From Pseudomonadota bacterium (GTDB lineage Bacteria > Pseudomonadota > Gammaproteobacteria > Burkholderiales > SG8-39), in assembly GCA_947455195.1 (NCBI GenBank), contig CANGMI010000004.1, positions 372,001 to 436,000 on the forward strand: 64,000 nt of DNA, read 5' to 3'. Positions 34,064 to 43,012 of the stretch are shown piece after piece; position 1 is the first letter of the stretch; the number at the start of each line of letters is the position of its first letter. The position numbers were made by a program, and so were the translations under genes. The notes under the pieces were generated by a model. The model worked only from the letters and a program-made list of their open reading frames with translations. It made no database searches and was not told the DNA's origin.

Positions 34064-35287
34064 ATGACCAGGCCCTCAGCACACAAGTGGGCGTTCGCGC
34101 CGCGTTTTCGCCGGCACGCCTTCGGCTGGCGCTCGCAACCGGCCGTGCAGCGGGTCAGGGAAGCCAGCGCCGAGATCCAGACGGTTGCGAGGAAAGACCC
34201 GGCATTGGCCGCTGCCGGCGCGGTCCTATTCGTGGAGAAGGTGTCGCGTGCGCTCGAACAAGTCGACAGCTCCTCGGGCGCCATCGGCACCGCCGTCAAT
34301 TACGCGATCGAGACCTGCGCGACGATCATCGCCGCCGCGCCGGTCGACGACCGAACGCGAGATCAGTGGCTCGACCGGCTGTGGGAAGCGCATCAGAAGG
34401 ACGCGATCCCCTACATCGAGCGCCTGGCCGACTACTGGGGCGAACTGTGTGCATCGCGGACGCGCGCTTCTGCGTGGGCCGACAGACTGATTGGCGCCGT
34501 CGAGAGCATGTGGGGATCTAACCGGAAGCCCGGAGGCTACTTCCACAGCACGATCGCCTGCCTGAGCGCCCTCTTCCACGCAGGGCGCCACGAGGAACTG
34601 CTCGCCCTCCTCGACAAGGCGCCCCACTCGATGTGGCACTACCGCGAGTGGGGCGTCAAGGCGCTGGTGGCCTCGGGGCGGAAGGCGGAGGCGATCCGAT
34701 ACGCTGAAGCAAGCCGCGGGCTGAACGACAGCCCGGTCGCGATCGCTCGCGCCTGCGAGGAAATCCTGCTCTCGTCGGGCCTCGCCGACGAAGCGTATTC
34801 GAGATACGCGATCGCGGCCAACCAGGGGACGACGTTCCTCGCGACCTTCCGCGCAATCGCGAAGAAGTACCCGACCCAGGTGCCCGCCAAGATCCTCGGT
34901 GATCTGGTCGCCAGCACTCCGGGTCAGGATGGCAAGTGGTTCGCCGCCGCGAAGGATGCCGGGCTATACGACGAGGCGGTCGCCCTCGCCCACCGAACGC
35001 CGTGCGACCCGCGCACGCTGACTCGGGCCGCTCGCGACTTCGCCGCCACGCAACCCCGGTTCGCCGTCGAGGCGGGCCTCGCCGCCCTGCGCTGGATCGC
35101 CGCCGGCTATGGCTACGAGATCACGGGTGTAGACGTACTCGCCGCGTGCTCGAGCACCCTGGCTGCCGCGAGAAACGGCGGATGTACTGACGAGATCGAG
35201 GGGCGAATTCGCGCGTTGGTCGCCGGTCCACGATCGTCCGCCAAGGACCTCATTGCCGCGTCGCTTGGGACACGAACGATCACGTGA
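34064..35287 (+). CDS. Unknown helical-repeat protein (407 aa)
   Basis: A 407-residue protein that I do not recognise. The frame begins near the toxin promoter, divergent from it. The composition is Ala-rich and helical; pairs such as SALFHAGRHEELLALLDKAPH, VKALVASGRKAEAIRYAEASRG and LSSGLADEAYSRYAIAANQG look like tetratricopeptide-type helical hairpins (about residues 165-275). A basic N-terminus precedes. It could be a third component or a passenger of the HigBA locus; no motif tells its function. Confidence 0.8.
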   Translation: MTRPSAHKWAFAPRFRRHAFGWRSQPAVQRVREASAEIQTVARKDPALAAAGAVLFVEKVSRALEQVDSSSGAIGTAVNYAIETCATIIAAAPVDDRTRDQWLDRLWEAHQKDAIPYIERLADYWGELCASRTRASAWADRLIGAVESMWGSNRKPGGYFHSTIACLSALFHAGRHEELLALLDKAPHSMWHYREWGVKALVASGRKAEAIRYAEASRGLNDSPVAIARACEEILLSSGLADEAYSRYAIAANQGTTFLATFRAIAKKYPTQVPAKILGDLVASTPGQDGKWFAAAKDAGLYDEAVALAHRTPCDPRTLTRAARDFAATQPRFAVEAGLAALRWIAAGYGYEITGVDVLAACSSTLAAARNGGCTDEIEGRIRALVAGPRSSAKDLIAASLGTRTIT

Positions 35288-36178
35288 CCTCCAAGCCCAC
35301 ACCTGCGAAGGCCGCAGCACGACGCGTGACCGCCGCAGCGCGTCCCCCTCAAGGATAACGCGCTGCTCGCGCATCAACATCGCTGCTGTTAGCGTGCCGA
35401 TGCAACTTGGTCGTCCGGCCTCGGGGAGGCGGCGCATCCGACATTCGACGAGATGGCGATATTTGCTGTTCAGTAAAGATCACCCGACCAGAAACCGACA
35501 AGCGACGGGGGACTCAACCCGTCATGCCGCGATCCGACACTTTTCCTCGGAAGTCCGTATCTACAACCAAGGACCCCACGCCTATCCCTGTACCCATCGC
35601 CAACGAGACCCGAGGACACGACCAAGGTGCTAATGAACACTTCGTGAGGCGCTTCGCCCGTGCGGCGCCGCTTCCCTATCGCGGCTTGCACGCCGCCCGA
35701 CGTGACGAGACTGAAGACAGCCTCGGCGAGTTGACTCGTCCCCTCACTCCCACTCAGTCATCAATTGAGCCGCCAAGTCCTTGTCGCGTCTAGCGTTCTT
35801 GGATGGAAGGCCGCTGGATACCGTCAAAAATACCGTCATCTTGAGGAGGTCCAGCATTGGCGCGGGTTTCCGGGCGGTTGTGGCAACAGGCAGGTTTCGA
35901 GGTCTATCGAGGACTATCGGGTCCGACGCTAGCCGCTGAGACTCGCGGACGGCCCGCTTGCCCACCGTCAAGACCACCGCTGATCGTACCGTCAACAAGC
36001 TTCTAAGTGCTTGTCTCGCCGACTCTTTCGCACGATGGCCATACCGTCAGCGAGATCTCCGCTATGCAGCAGATCCTGGACACCGGTTCGGTCTAGTGTG
36101 CTTGAATTGCTCGCTGTGGTTGCGATACTTCCCGCAGGACGAGTTCGATGCAAGTTACCGAGTCGGCATAAGAGTTCC
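35288..36178. repeat. Gene-poor stretch with diverged repeat copy B and ACCGTCA heptamers
   Basis: No gene with good support lies here. A 37-codon frame at 35744-35857 (minus strand) ending DLAAQLMTEWE is the counterpart of copy A at 33046-33168. ACCGTCA occurs at 35820, 35832, 35964, 35988 and 36043, all same orientation. A block TTTCGAGGTCTATCGAGGACTATC lies near 35897 (only key words quoted). Copies A and B bracket the HigBA and 407-aa genes as direct repeats about 2.7 kb apart. Confidence 0.5.
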
Positions 36179-36796
36179 ATGACAACACGCCCGAAGAGCC
36201 CTACGGCTGACGCACTGACGCCCGAGCAGGCGCTCGCCGAGCTCCTGGCGCTCGACATGGACAGTCGCCGCACGGCAGTCGCGAAGGACGTACGCAGCCG
36301 GAGCCCCAGATACCGTTGCATCCCCGCTCACGACCTGGCCGACGCCCTCGGCATCCCCGAGTCGAGGAGACCCGGCAGCGAGTGGTCCTTCACGCGCTAC
36401 GCAAGGATGATGACGGTCGAGGAGTACGCGATGTACAACTCGCCGGCCTCCGAAGTCATCTACATGATCGAGGACTCGCTCGATGCCGAGCGTTTGGAGG
36501 AACTGATAAGGCTCTCCGAGCCCCTGGACGACGTCGACAAGCCTCGCTTCTCGTTCCTGACCCGGAGCGAGAGAAACGACATCGAGGACGCCATCGCCGA
36601 GCGTCAACTCGAGGCCAATGAGTCCAACGGCATGTGCTGCCTCGGTCATTGCTCGGTCAAGAGCCCGAGTGGTGCCGAGCTGCAGTTCGAAGGGGATATC
36701 GAGGACGATGGGCACTGCATCAACCTGCGCACGCCGTACGACAAACGGGCCAAGCGATTCGTCGACCTGTCCCGTTGTCGCACCAGCTACTGGTAG
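36179..36796 (+). CDS. Unknown protein with a CxxxxC-type motif (205 aa)
   Basis: A 205-residue acidic protein. The ATG at 36179 follows a poor ribosome site; the frame is open back to 36011 but the product there is not convincing. Landmarks: TPEQALAELLALDMDSRR, a Pro/Ser-rich central part, EDSLDAERLEELIRL and GMCCLGHCSVKSPSGAELQFEGDIEDDGHC, which has four Cys/His that may bind a metal. Three bases separate it from the next gene. No family recognised; probably element cargo. Confidence 0.65.
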   Translation: MTTRPKSPTADALTPEQALAELLALDMDSRRTAVAKDVRSRSPRYRCIPAHDLADALGIPESRRPGSEWSFTRYARMMTVEEYAMYNSPASEVIYMIEDSLDAERLEELIRLSEPLDDVDKPRFSFLTRSERNDIEDAIAERQLEANESNGMCCLGHCSVKSPSGAELQFEGDIEDDGHCINLRTPYDKRAKRFVDLSRCRTSYW

Positions 36797-36799
36797 CCG

Positions 36800-37135
36800 A
36801 TGAGCAAAGCTCCCGTATCCACCGCTCCGACCTTGCCGACCGTCGCGCCCAGCGACGTCTTCAACGGCGCCACGGTTCGTCGTCGGTTCGTCGCGTCGGT
36901 ACTCGAGATCATCGACCGAACGGCCACCGGCCATCGCTCCTACATCCGGGGAACGATGGTGTCCTCCTCCGAGGGCGACGAGTGGACCCTGCCCGCTGGT
37001 ACTGCTCATCGAACGCCCTCATTGTGGGGCAGTCCCAGTTCGCTCTCCGTCGAGGGAGAGGAGGCTCGCGCAGCCATCCTCAAGGCGCTCGGCGTCAACC
37101 TGAGCCGCAGTCCGACCTATCGCAAGTACCGCTGA
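36800..37135 (+). CDS. Unknown small protein (111 aa)
   Basis: A 111-residue protein starting three bases after the previous stop, so probably in the same transcript. It has a Pro/Thr-rich N-terminus, a strand-like RRRFVASVLEIIDRTATGHRSYIRG and a C-terminal EEARAAILKALGVNLSRSPTYRKYR helix. No family recognised. It converges on the DUF4400 gene at the edge of the transfer region. Confidence 0.6.
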   Translation: MSKAPVSTAPTLPTVAPSDVFNGATVRRRFVASVLEIIDRTATGHRSYIRGTMVSSSEGDEWTLPAGTAHRTPSLWGSPSSLSVEGEEARAAILKALGVNLSRSPTYRKYR

Positions 37136-37139
37136 CCGG

Positions 37140-37859
37140 TCACACGTGCTTCTTGTAGTACGCCCACTGCCCCGCCGCCAGCACCCCGACCAGCACGGCA
37201 CCGACGCCGGCACACAGCCCCCACGCGACCGGCGCCGGCCAGACCAGTAGGACTGACCCGCCAAGCGCCAGCACCACCACCTGTCCGTACTTCGCCCGGT
37301 GGTACAGGCTCGCCGACTCTCGCGCCGCCTGCGCACAGCGAATCGCCCGCTGGCTCAGACCCTCGGCTGCGCCCACCGCGTAGAGCAGCGCGAGGAGCGG
37401 GAGAAACCGGATGAGGACCCCGGCGCGCAGGCCCAGCAGCTGGGTGCCGATCATCGCCACCTCGATCGCCTCCTGCCGGGCGATCCAGGTACTGCGCACG
37501 ACCGTGTCCGGGATGGACATCGACGCGCCCTCGGCAAACCGCTGCCCCATCTCGTGCAGCCCCGTCGCCTCGAAAACCAGCCCATAGAGCGCGTTGGCCG
37601 GCGCGGTCACCGCCGCCGCCGAGCCGCCCTGGCGGGCTGCCATGGCAGTGCTTGCCGTCAGTTCCTCGGCCAGCAGGGTCCGCAATCCGTCGACCCGCCC
37701 GGGCCAGACGTGGGCGACGAACACCCAGTCCACCGTCCACGCCACCAGCAGCAGGCCGGCGAGCCCCAGCGTCAGCGCGAACCCGAGCTTGAACGGCGCG
37801 AGCAGCACCCGCGCCAGCGCCCCGTCATGGAAGCTGGTGTTGCGCGAGCCCATGCGCAC
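37140..37859 (-). CDS. DUF4400 integrating-conjugative-element membrane protein
   Basis: A 239-residue inner-membrane protein with about four helices: a pair at the N-terminus (LLAPFKLGFALTLGLAGLLLVAWTVDW, first half), LIRFLPLLALLYAVGAAEGLSQRAIR in the middle and a final pair from VVVLALGGSVLLVW. In conjugative elements a DUF4400 protein is regularly encoded directly after TraD, as here, where it overlaps traD by 35 bp. It probably stabilises the coupling protein. Confidence 0.85.
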   Translation of the reverse strand: MRMGSRNTSFHDGALARVLLAPFKLGFALTLGLAGLLLVAWTVDWVFVAHVWPGRVDGLRTLLAEELTASTAMAARQGGSAAAVTAPANALYGLVFEATGLHEMGQRFAEGASMSIPDTVVRSTWIARQEAIEVAMIGTQLLGLRAGVLIRFLPLLALLYAVGAAEGLSQRAIRCAQAARESASLYHRAKYGQVVVLALGGSVLLVWPAPVAWGLCAGVGAVLVGVLAAGQWAYYKKHV

Positions 37860-39852
37860 CCTCTCCTTCGACCCTGTCCGGGACCGGCTCCGGCCACAAC
37901 CAGGGGCCGTCCAGCCGCGCGCGCAGCGCCTCGCCGATCTCCTTCAGGCCGGCTGGCATCAGCGGATCGTCACCCGCCCCGGGGAGCGGCATGCGAATCT
38001 TGTGCAGTTGCCCCCCGTGCAGCAGCGCAAAGGCCTGCCCCTTGGGCAGCTGCACCAGGTCGGTCGGCGCCAGCATCGGCACGGTCTCGGGAGCGATCCG
38101 GTCTTCGTTGCGGCTGGCGAAGTCGGTGAATTCGCCTGGGTCGTTGGTATCGGACACCGACGATGACGCCACCGTGGAGACCACCTGCACGGTGGGCAGC
38201 TGCGTGGTCAGCAGCTCGGCGGTCGCCAACTCCTTCACCCGCAGCATGATCAGCGTGTTGAAGTTGCCGGCGATCTGCCCGGCCTTGGGCCGCGAGCCGA
38301 TGCGCGCTTCCACGTCCGACCAGGTCTGGGTGTAGGCCGTCACCTGGAAGCCCGCCCCGCCTGCCTTGTTGAGCAGCGGGATGAACTCGTCGCCAATCAG
38401 TTCGTTGAACTCGTCGGCGTGGATGGCGATGCGCCGAGGCTTCACCGGCACCGGAAAGCCCCGACCGGGGCCGTACTTGTAGAGGCTGCCAGCCACGCTG
38501 GTCAGGTCGGCGAACATGGAGTTGCCCACCGCGGCGGCCACCTCGTAGTCGGACAGGGCATCGAGCCCGACGTAGACGATGCCGCCCAGGTTGATCACCG
38601 CGTTCCAGTCGAACACCGGCCGCCAGTCGCCCGGGGCGTTCATCGCCGGGGACAGCAGCGCCGCTGTGCGTCCGGTGGTGAGCTTCTCCATCAGGGGCAG
38701 CAGCGAGGCCACCAGCTTGTCGAAGTGGCTCTTCTCGTAGGCGAGAGTGGACGCCAGCGCGTGGGCGATCGGGTCGTACAGGCGCCGCCGCCGGGCGAAC
38801 TCCACCAGGCTCACTGCCCGCAGCCCGCGCGACTGAAGCCCCTTGTCGAGACTCTTCTTGTCGATCGGCTGGCGCTCAAGTTCGTCGCGCCACCCGGAAG
38901 CGGTTGGCTCCCGATCCAGCCACTGCTCGAAGTAGTCGACCAACAGTGGCTCGATGTCGGAGGCATGGCGATTGATCGCCTCGTAGTCGGGCGTGCGACC
39001 CAGTGCCACCAGCGCCCGGGCCATCACGTTCACGAAGCGCCAGACGAACTCCTTGAAGGCGGCCGACTGACCCTCCGAGGGCAACTGCCCGGCGATGCGC
39101 GTGGCGACCTCAGTGATGCGCGAGAAGCTGCCCACCGGGTTGTAGCGGGCCGAGATGTCGGGGTGGCCGAGGTGGAACATGAAGAAGGCGTCGGCCCGCC
39201 CTGCGCGCTGAGCCTCGGCGTAGATGCGCCGCAGCAGATCCTCGTCGCCCTTGGGATCGAAGACGATGACGACCTCCCCCCGGCGGATGTCCTGGGCGAT
39301 CAGCAGTTCGGCCAGGCGCGTCTTGCCCACCCGCGTGGTGCCCAGCACCAGGGTGTGGCCGACCCGCTCGGAGAGGTCCATCCAGATGTCGGACTCGTCG
39401 GGCTCGACGCCATGCAGGGCCGGATCGCCACCGAGACCGGCGGGAGCGTCACCTGAAGACGCAGACCCGGGCAGCAAACGCCCCCACCACGAAGGCTCCA
39501 GCAGCCGCTGGTTCGCAGGCTGGCGAGCCTCGAAGAGTCGCTGCGTGTGACGCTGGTCCCACCGGAAGCCTCGACCAAGGTAAAGGCGATGCGCGGACCA
39601 GGGGATCGACGCCGAGTCCATCCTGAAGCCGAGCAGCCTGCGAAGGTTCCGCCGGTAGGCGAGCGTTCGAGCGCCCTGCCCGCCTCGCCAGGCGGCATGG
39701 CCGAGCAGCGCTGCAGCGAGTCCGACCTGCCAGGGCGGGCTCAGCAACAGCCAGCCAGGCGCGATCAGCACAGCGCCGCCCGCCGCCAACGACACGCCGG
39801 CAGCGACGAGCTCGTGTGCACCGCGCAGGCGACCCTCCAGAGTCGCGGTCAC
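37825..39852 (-). CDS. traD: TraD conjugative coupling factor (SXT/TOL type)
   Basis: A 675-residue coupling ATPase. Two N-terminal membrane helices (about 10-60) anchor it. Walker A lies in VLGTTRVGKTRLAELL (a GTTRVGKT variant typical of this branch); Walker B in IAIHADEFNELIG; and the tail has VQLPKGQAFALLHGGQLHKIRMP. It links the relaxosome to the secretion channel. The ATG overlaps the relaxase stop by ATGA, and the DUF4400 gene follows. The minus orientation is opposite to the tra operon at 46-64 kb. Confidence 0.95.
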   Translation of the reverse strand: MTATLEGRLRGAHELVAAGVSLAAGGAVLIAPGWLLLSPPWQVGLAAALLGHAAWRGGQGARTLAYRRNLRRLLGFRMDSASIPWSAHRLYLGRGFRWDQRHTQRLFEARQPANQRLLEPSWWGRLLPGSASSGDAPAGLGGDPALHGVEPDESDIWMDLSERVGHTLVLGTTRVGKTRLAELLIAQDIRRGEVVIVFDPKGDEDLLRRIYAEAQRAGRADAFFMFHLGHPDISARYNPVGSFSRITEVATRIAGQLPSEGQSAAFKEFVWRFVNVMARALVALGRTPDYEAINRHASDIEPLLVDYFEQWLDREPTASGWRDELERQPIDKKSLDKGLQSRGLRAVSLVEFARRRRLYDPIAHALASTLAYEKSHFDKLVASLLPLMEKLTTGRTAALLSPAMNAPGDWRPVFDWNAVINLGGIVYVGLDALSDYEVAAAVGNSMFADLTSVAGSLYKYGPGRGFPVPVKPRRIAIHADEFNELIGDEFIPLLNKAGGAGFQVTAYTQTWSDVEARIGSRPKAGQIAGNFNTLIMLRVKELATAELLTTQLPTVQVVSTVASSSVSDTNDPGEFTDFASRNEDRIAPETVPMLAPTDLVQLPKGQAFALLHGGQLHKIRMPLPGAGDDPLMPAGLKEIGEALRARLDGPWLWPEPVPDRVEGEGAHGLAQHQLP

Positions 39853-40925
39853 GGGTCAGCGCTGCCAGCGACCGCGATCCGCACGAGTCGCGAGTTGATC
39901 GGTGGCAGCGGGTCGAGCAGGCGCTGCGGCTGCTCGATGACGATCCCGTGCACCCTGGCGGTCGCCTTGCCGTTCTTGGTCCAGGCATAGCCGAGCACGT
40001 TCGCCCCGTCGGCCCCGACAAGGTGCCACCCGGCTTTGAGGACGGAACGCTGCAGACGCTTCAGGCTCTCCTGGGAGTTCGCATCGGCACCCTGCCATGC
40101 CAGGAAGGACCGGAAGATGCTCGGCGACACCAGCAGCAGGCCTTCGGGAACGTGATGGACCAGGGCCGTGCGGGTGTTGATCTCGATCGCCCCCCGGGCC
40201 AGCCCATCGCGGAGCCAGCCGAACAACTCAGGAAGTGCCAGGGCCGACAACGAAGCCCGCGTGTCGTGGGTCGCAAGTGCCCCGGACGCAGAAAGCGCTG
40301 GCTCCGGCTCTACGCCGAAAACGGCCTTCGGATCGATGTCCGACGGGTGCTGATGTCCTTGTGCTCTGTCGACAGGAGCCGCCGCGTCGGAGCGCCCGGA
40401 AAGCGCTTCCGTCAGGATCGCCAAGATGGGATTGTCCTGACCGCATCGATCGGAAAGCACCCCAGCCAGCGCTGCGATCGCCTCATGGTCCTGGCCGATC
40501 CAGAACCTGCCAATCTCGGGCACGATGCACTCGTACCGGCTATCGGGATCTCCAGAGCCCGTAGCCTCCCCCTTCCGCAGCATGGCGGCCAGCAGCACGG
40601 CATAGGTCCAACGATGCGCCAGTTCGCCTACCCGCTCGGGCGGCGCGTTCGGCGGCAGGATTCGGTCACGGCGAACGGCAAGGGCGCGGAGCGCAAGCCG
40701 CAGCGAGCGCCCGAGCGGCTGGGTATCCGCAGCTGCATCGCCATCGCGGGTGGACGGTACACACTCCACAAGCCTACGGATCACGGGTTCGACCAGGGCG
40801 TCGAAGACCTCGTGGGGGAACGCGAGGAGCGCCCGCAGCAGCGCAACGGGATCGGCCGTGACGGGCCGGCCCGGCGCCCGCAGCGCATCCGGCGGGCGAC
40901 TGCGCACTGTCTCGATGGCGGCCAT
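39849..40925 (-). CDS. MOBH-type relaxase homologue (TraI_2 / TraI_2_C) with degenerate active site
   Basis: A 358-residue protein matching the TraI_2 relaxase by layout: FPHEVFDALVEPVIRRLVECVPS is the N-terminal region, and WLRDGLARGAIEINTRTALVHHVPEGLLLVSPSIFRSFL is the C-terminal TraI_2_C part. Where active proteins have the His-rich HHxxGGLLxH motif, this one has DAAADTQPLGRSL, and the HD of LLHDIGK is AM (VLLAAMLRK). SXT TraI is about twice as long. I expect no nicking activity. Still coupled to traD by a 4-bp overlap. Confidence 0.75.
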   Translation of the reverse strand: MAAIETVRSRPPDALRAPGRPVTADPVALLRALLAFPHEVFDALVEPVIRRLVECVPSTRDGDAAADTQPLGRSLRLALRALAVRRDRILPPNAPPERVGELAHRWTYAVLLAAMLRKGEATGSGDPDSRYECIVPEIGRFWIGQDHEAIAALAGVLSDRCGQDNPILAILTEALSGRSDAAAPVDRAQGHQHPSDIDPKAVFGVEPEPALSASGALATHDTRASLSALALPELFGWLRDGLARGAIEINTRTALVHHVPEGLLLVSPSIFRSFLAWQGADANSQESLKRLQRSVLKAGWHLVGADGANVLGYAWTKNGKATARVHGIVIEQPQRLLDPLPPINSRLVRIAVAGSADP

Positions 40926-41174
40926 CTCGGCAGTATTCGAGGGCTGGTTCAGGTCGTCAGCGTCAATTAGTGCCCGCGGGCAGACCCGATTCGAGGCAGC
41001 CGGATCGTGGGCGACAACTCCTGAAGTCCAAGCAGAGGCGTTCTTCCCGCTCCGGATCAGTCGGATGCGGTTGGTGATTAGATTGCGCTAGGAAGTTAGC
41101 GCATGAGGTGACTTCAAGCGCACCGTCCAAGCGGCCGATCCGCATATGATTGGATCCTGTGGTATTTTTCACCT

Positions 41175-41933
41175 ATGGATTCAAATTCCCGTCACCAGAT
41201 CCTCAAGCGCCTGCAGACAGGTCTTGGCCGGGGTGCGCCGTTCGACCTGAGCACCCTGGCACGGGTCGGCGTGTCTGCCCCGCTGGCTGCGCGCTACGCC
41301 GAAAGCGGCTGGCTCGTGCGCCTGGCACAGGGCGTGTACGCCTTCCCGAAAGACGATTTCGGGGTGTACGGCGCACTGATGTTCCTGCAACAGCGCGTGC
41401 CCGGACTGCACGTCGGCGGCAAGACCGCGCTGGCGCTGCAGGGCGTTCGACACAACCTGGGCGTCCGCGAGCCCCTGGTACTTTGGGGTGATGTGCGCTT
41501 CGCCCTGCCCGACTGGTTCACCTCGCGGTTTCCCGCACGCTACGTGCACGCACGCTTGTTCGACTGGCCGGATGAGATGTTGGCAGCCAAGACCGTCGTG
41601 ACACCGGCCGGGCTGCCCGACGGACTACACGTGTCGGCATCGGAGCGCGCCGTGCTGGAGCTGCTGTACGACGTCGGCACCCGCCAGAGCCTGGATGAGG
41701 CCCGCAACCTGTTCGACGGGGTGCGTTCGCCTCGCAAGGAACTGATGGGCCAGTTGCTGGCCAGTTGCACCAGCGTGAAGACCGTGCGGCTCTTCCTGAC
41801 GTGGGCCCGCGAAAGCGGCCTGCTGGACGTGGACGAGCTGCGCGCGCGCTACCCGCTGCGCACCGGCAGCGACAAGCGCTGGATGAGCCGGATGCCCGAC
41901 GGCACCTTGTTGACGCTCAAGCCCCATGGATAA
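41175..41933 (+). CDS. abiEi: AbiEi antitoxin family protein
   Basis: A 252-residue protein of the AbiEi family. A winged-helix N-terminal part (SRHQILKRLQTGLGRGAPFDLSTLARVGVSAPLAARYAESGWLVRLAQGVYAF, opening residues) gives way to the AbiEi C-terminal region with GGKTALALQGV and SASERAVLELLYDV. AbiEi silences the AbiEii toxin and autorepresses the operon. It overlaps the toxin gene by 8 bp, the normal arrangement. Confidence 0.92.
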   Translation: MDSNSRHQILKRLQTGLGRGAPFDLSTLARVGVSAPLAARYAESGWLVRLAQGVYAFPKDDFGVYGALMFLQQRVPGLHVGGKTALALQGVRHNLGVREPLVLWGDVRFALPDWFTSRFPARYVHARLFDWPDEMLAAKTVVTPAGLPDGLHVSASERAVLELLYDVGTRQSLDEARNLFDGVRSPRKELMGQLLASCTSVKTVRLFLTWARESGLLDVDELRARYPLRTGSDKRWMSRMPDGTLLTLKPHG

Positions 41934-42858
41934 GGGTTACGCGGACACCGTCCGCCTCTTGCTGACCGTCGCGCCCGAGGTCTTCGCCAACGACATCTTC
42001 GCGATGAAGGGCGGTACGGCGATCAACCTGTTCGTGCAGGACATGCCTCGCCTGTCGGTGGACATCGACGTCGTGTTCCAGCCGAGACAGGTGCCGCGGG
42101 ACGAAGCCGTGGCCGCAATCGACGCTGAACTTGCCGCCATCGGGCAACGAGTTGCGTCTCTGGGTCTGCGGGCTCGGCGCTTGCGCGGCGCGGACGCCGG
42201 CGACACAAAGCTGATCGTCGAGAACGACACCAGCCAGGTCAAGATCGAGGTCAACACTGTGTTCCGGGGAACGGTGCTCCCCATTGAACGAATGCCCTTG
42301 AACGCGAGGACGGGCGATCTGTTCGGCGTCGAGTTCGATGCTCCGATCCTGGCACGCGACGAGCTGTATGCCGGCAAGCTGGTGGCAGCACTCGACCGGC
42401 AACACCCACGCGACATCTTCGACGTGTGGCAGCTTTACGAATCCGGCGGCCTGACCGACACCATGGTCGAGTGCTTCGTGGTCTACCTCGCGGGCCACAA
42501 CCGGCCACTGCACGAAGTGCTCTTCGGCAATGACAAGGACATCGCTGCCGAGTACGAACGCGCTTTCGTGGGCATGACGGACGTGCCCTGCTCGCTCGAT
42601 ACCCTGCTCGCCGCCCGCGCCCGACTGCGGCTTGAGCTGCCACGCCGCCTGACTGGCATGCACCGGCAGTTCCTGAGCGGACTGGCGCGGGCCGAGCCGG
42701 ACTGGTCTTTGATGCAGTACCCCCACGCGGCGGACCTGCCGGCCCTGCGCTGGAAGCTCGCCAACCTGGACACTTTCCGAAAGCGACGACCTGCGGATTT
42801 CCAAACCCAGGCCGAGGCGCTCGATGCCGGCCTGAATCGGGTCGGCGCACTGGGATGA
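41926..42858 (+). CDS. abiEii: AbiEii nucleotidyltransferase toxin
   Basis: A 310-residue nucleotidyltransferase-fold protein. KGGTAINLF (Gly29-Gly30) and LSVDIDVVF with metal-binding Asp46 and Asp48 are the signature, and VKIEVNTVFRG plus ILARDELYAGKLVAALDRQHPRDIFDVW are conserved downstream. Type IV abortive-infection toxin that modifies tRNA in studied cases. Cargo of the conjugative element, probably anti-phage or element-stabilising. Confidence 0.93.
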   Translation: MDKGYADTVRLLLTVAPEVFANDIFAMKGGTAINLFVQDMPRLSVDIDVVFQPRQVPRDEAVAAIDAELAAIGQRVASLGLRARRLRGADAGDTKLIVENDTSQVKIEVNTVFRGTVLPIERMPLNARTGDLFGVEFDAPILARDELYAGKLVAALDRQHPRDIFDVWQLYESGGLTDTMVECFVVYLAGHNRPLHEVLFGNDKDIAAEYERAFVGMTDVPCSLDTLLAARARLRLELPRRLTGMHRQFLSGLARAEPDWSLMQYPHAADLPALRWKLANLDTFRKRRPADFQTQAEALDAGLNRVGALG

Positions 42859-43012
42859 GTTCGAATGTCCGCCACCGAGTGCGGCCGCTGAGGTTCGGAG
42901 GATGAGCGACGGCCTTGGCCTCAAGTAGTCCTATGCAGGTTGGCACGGAAAGTGGTGGTTCGGCGGTCGCAACTACCCAGCCGACAAACGCCGCGGGCGT
43001 GGAGCAGGCCAA

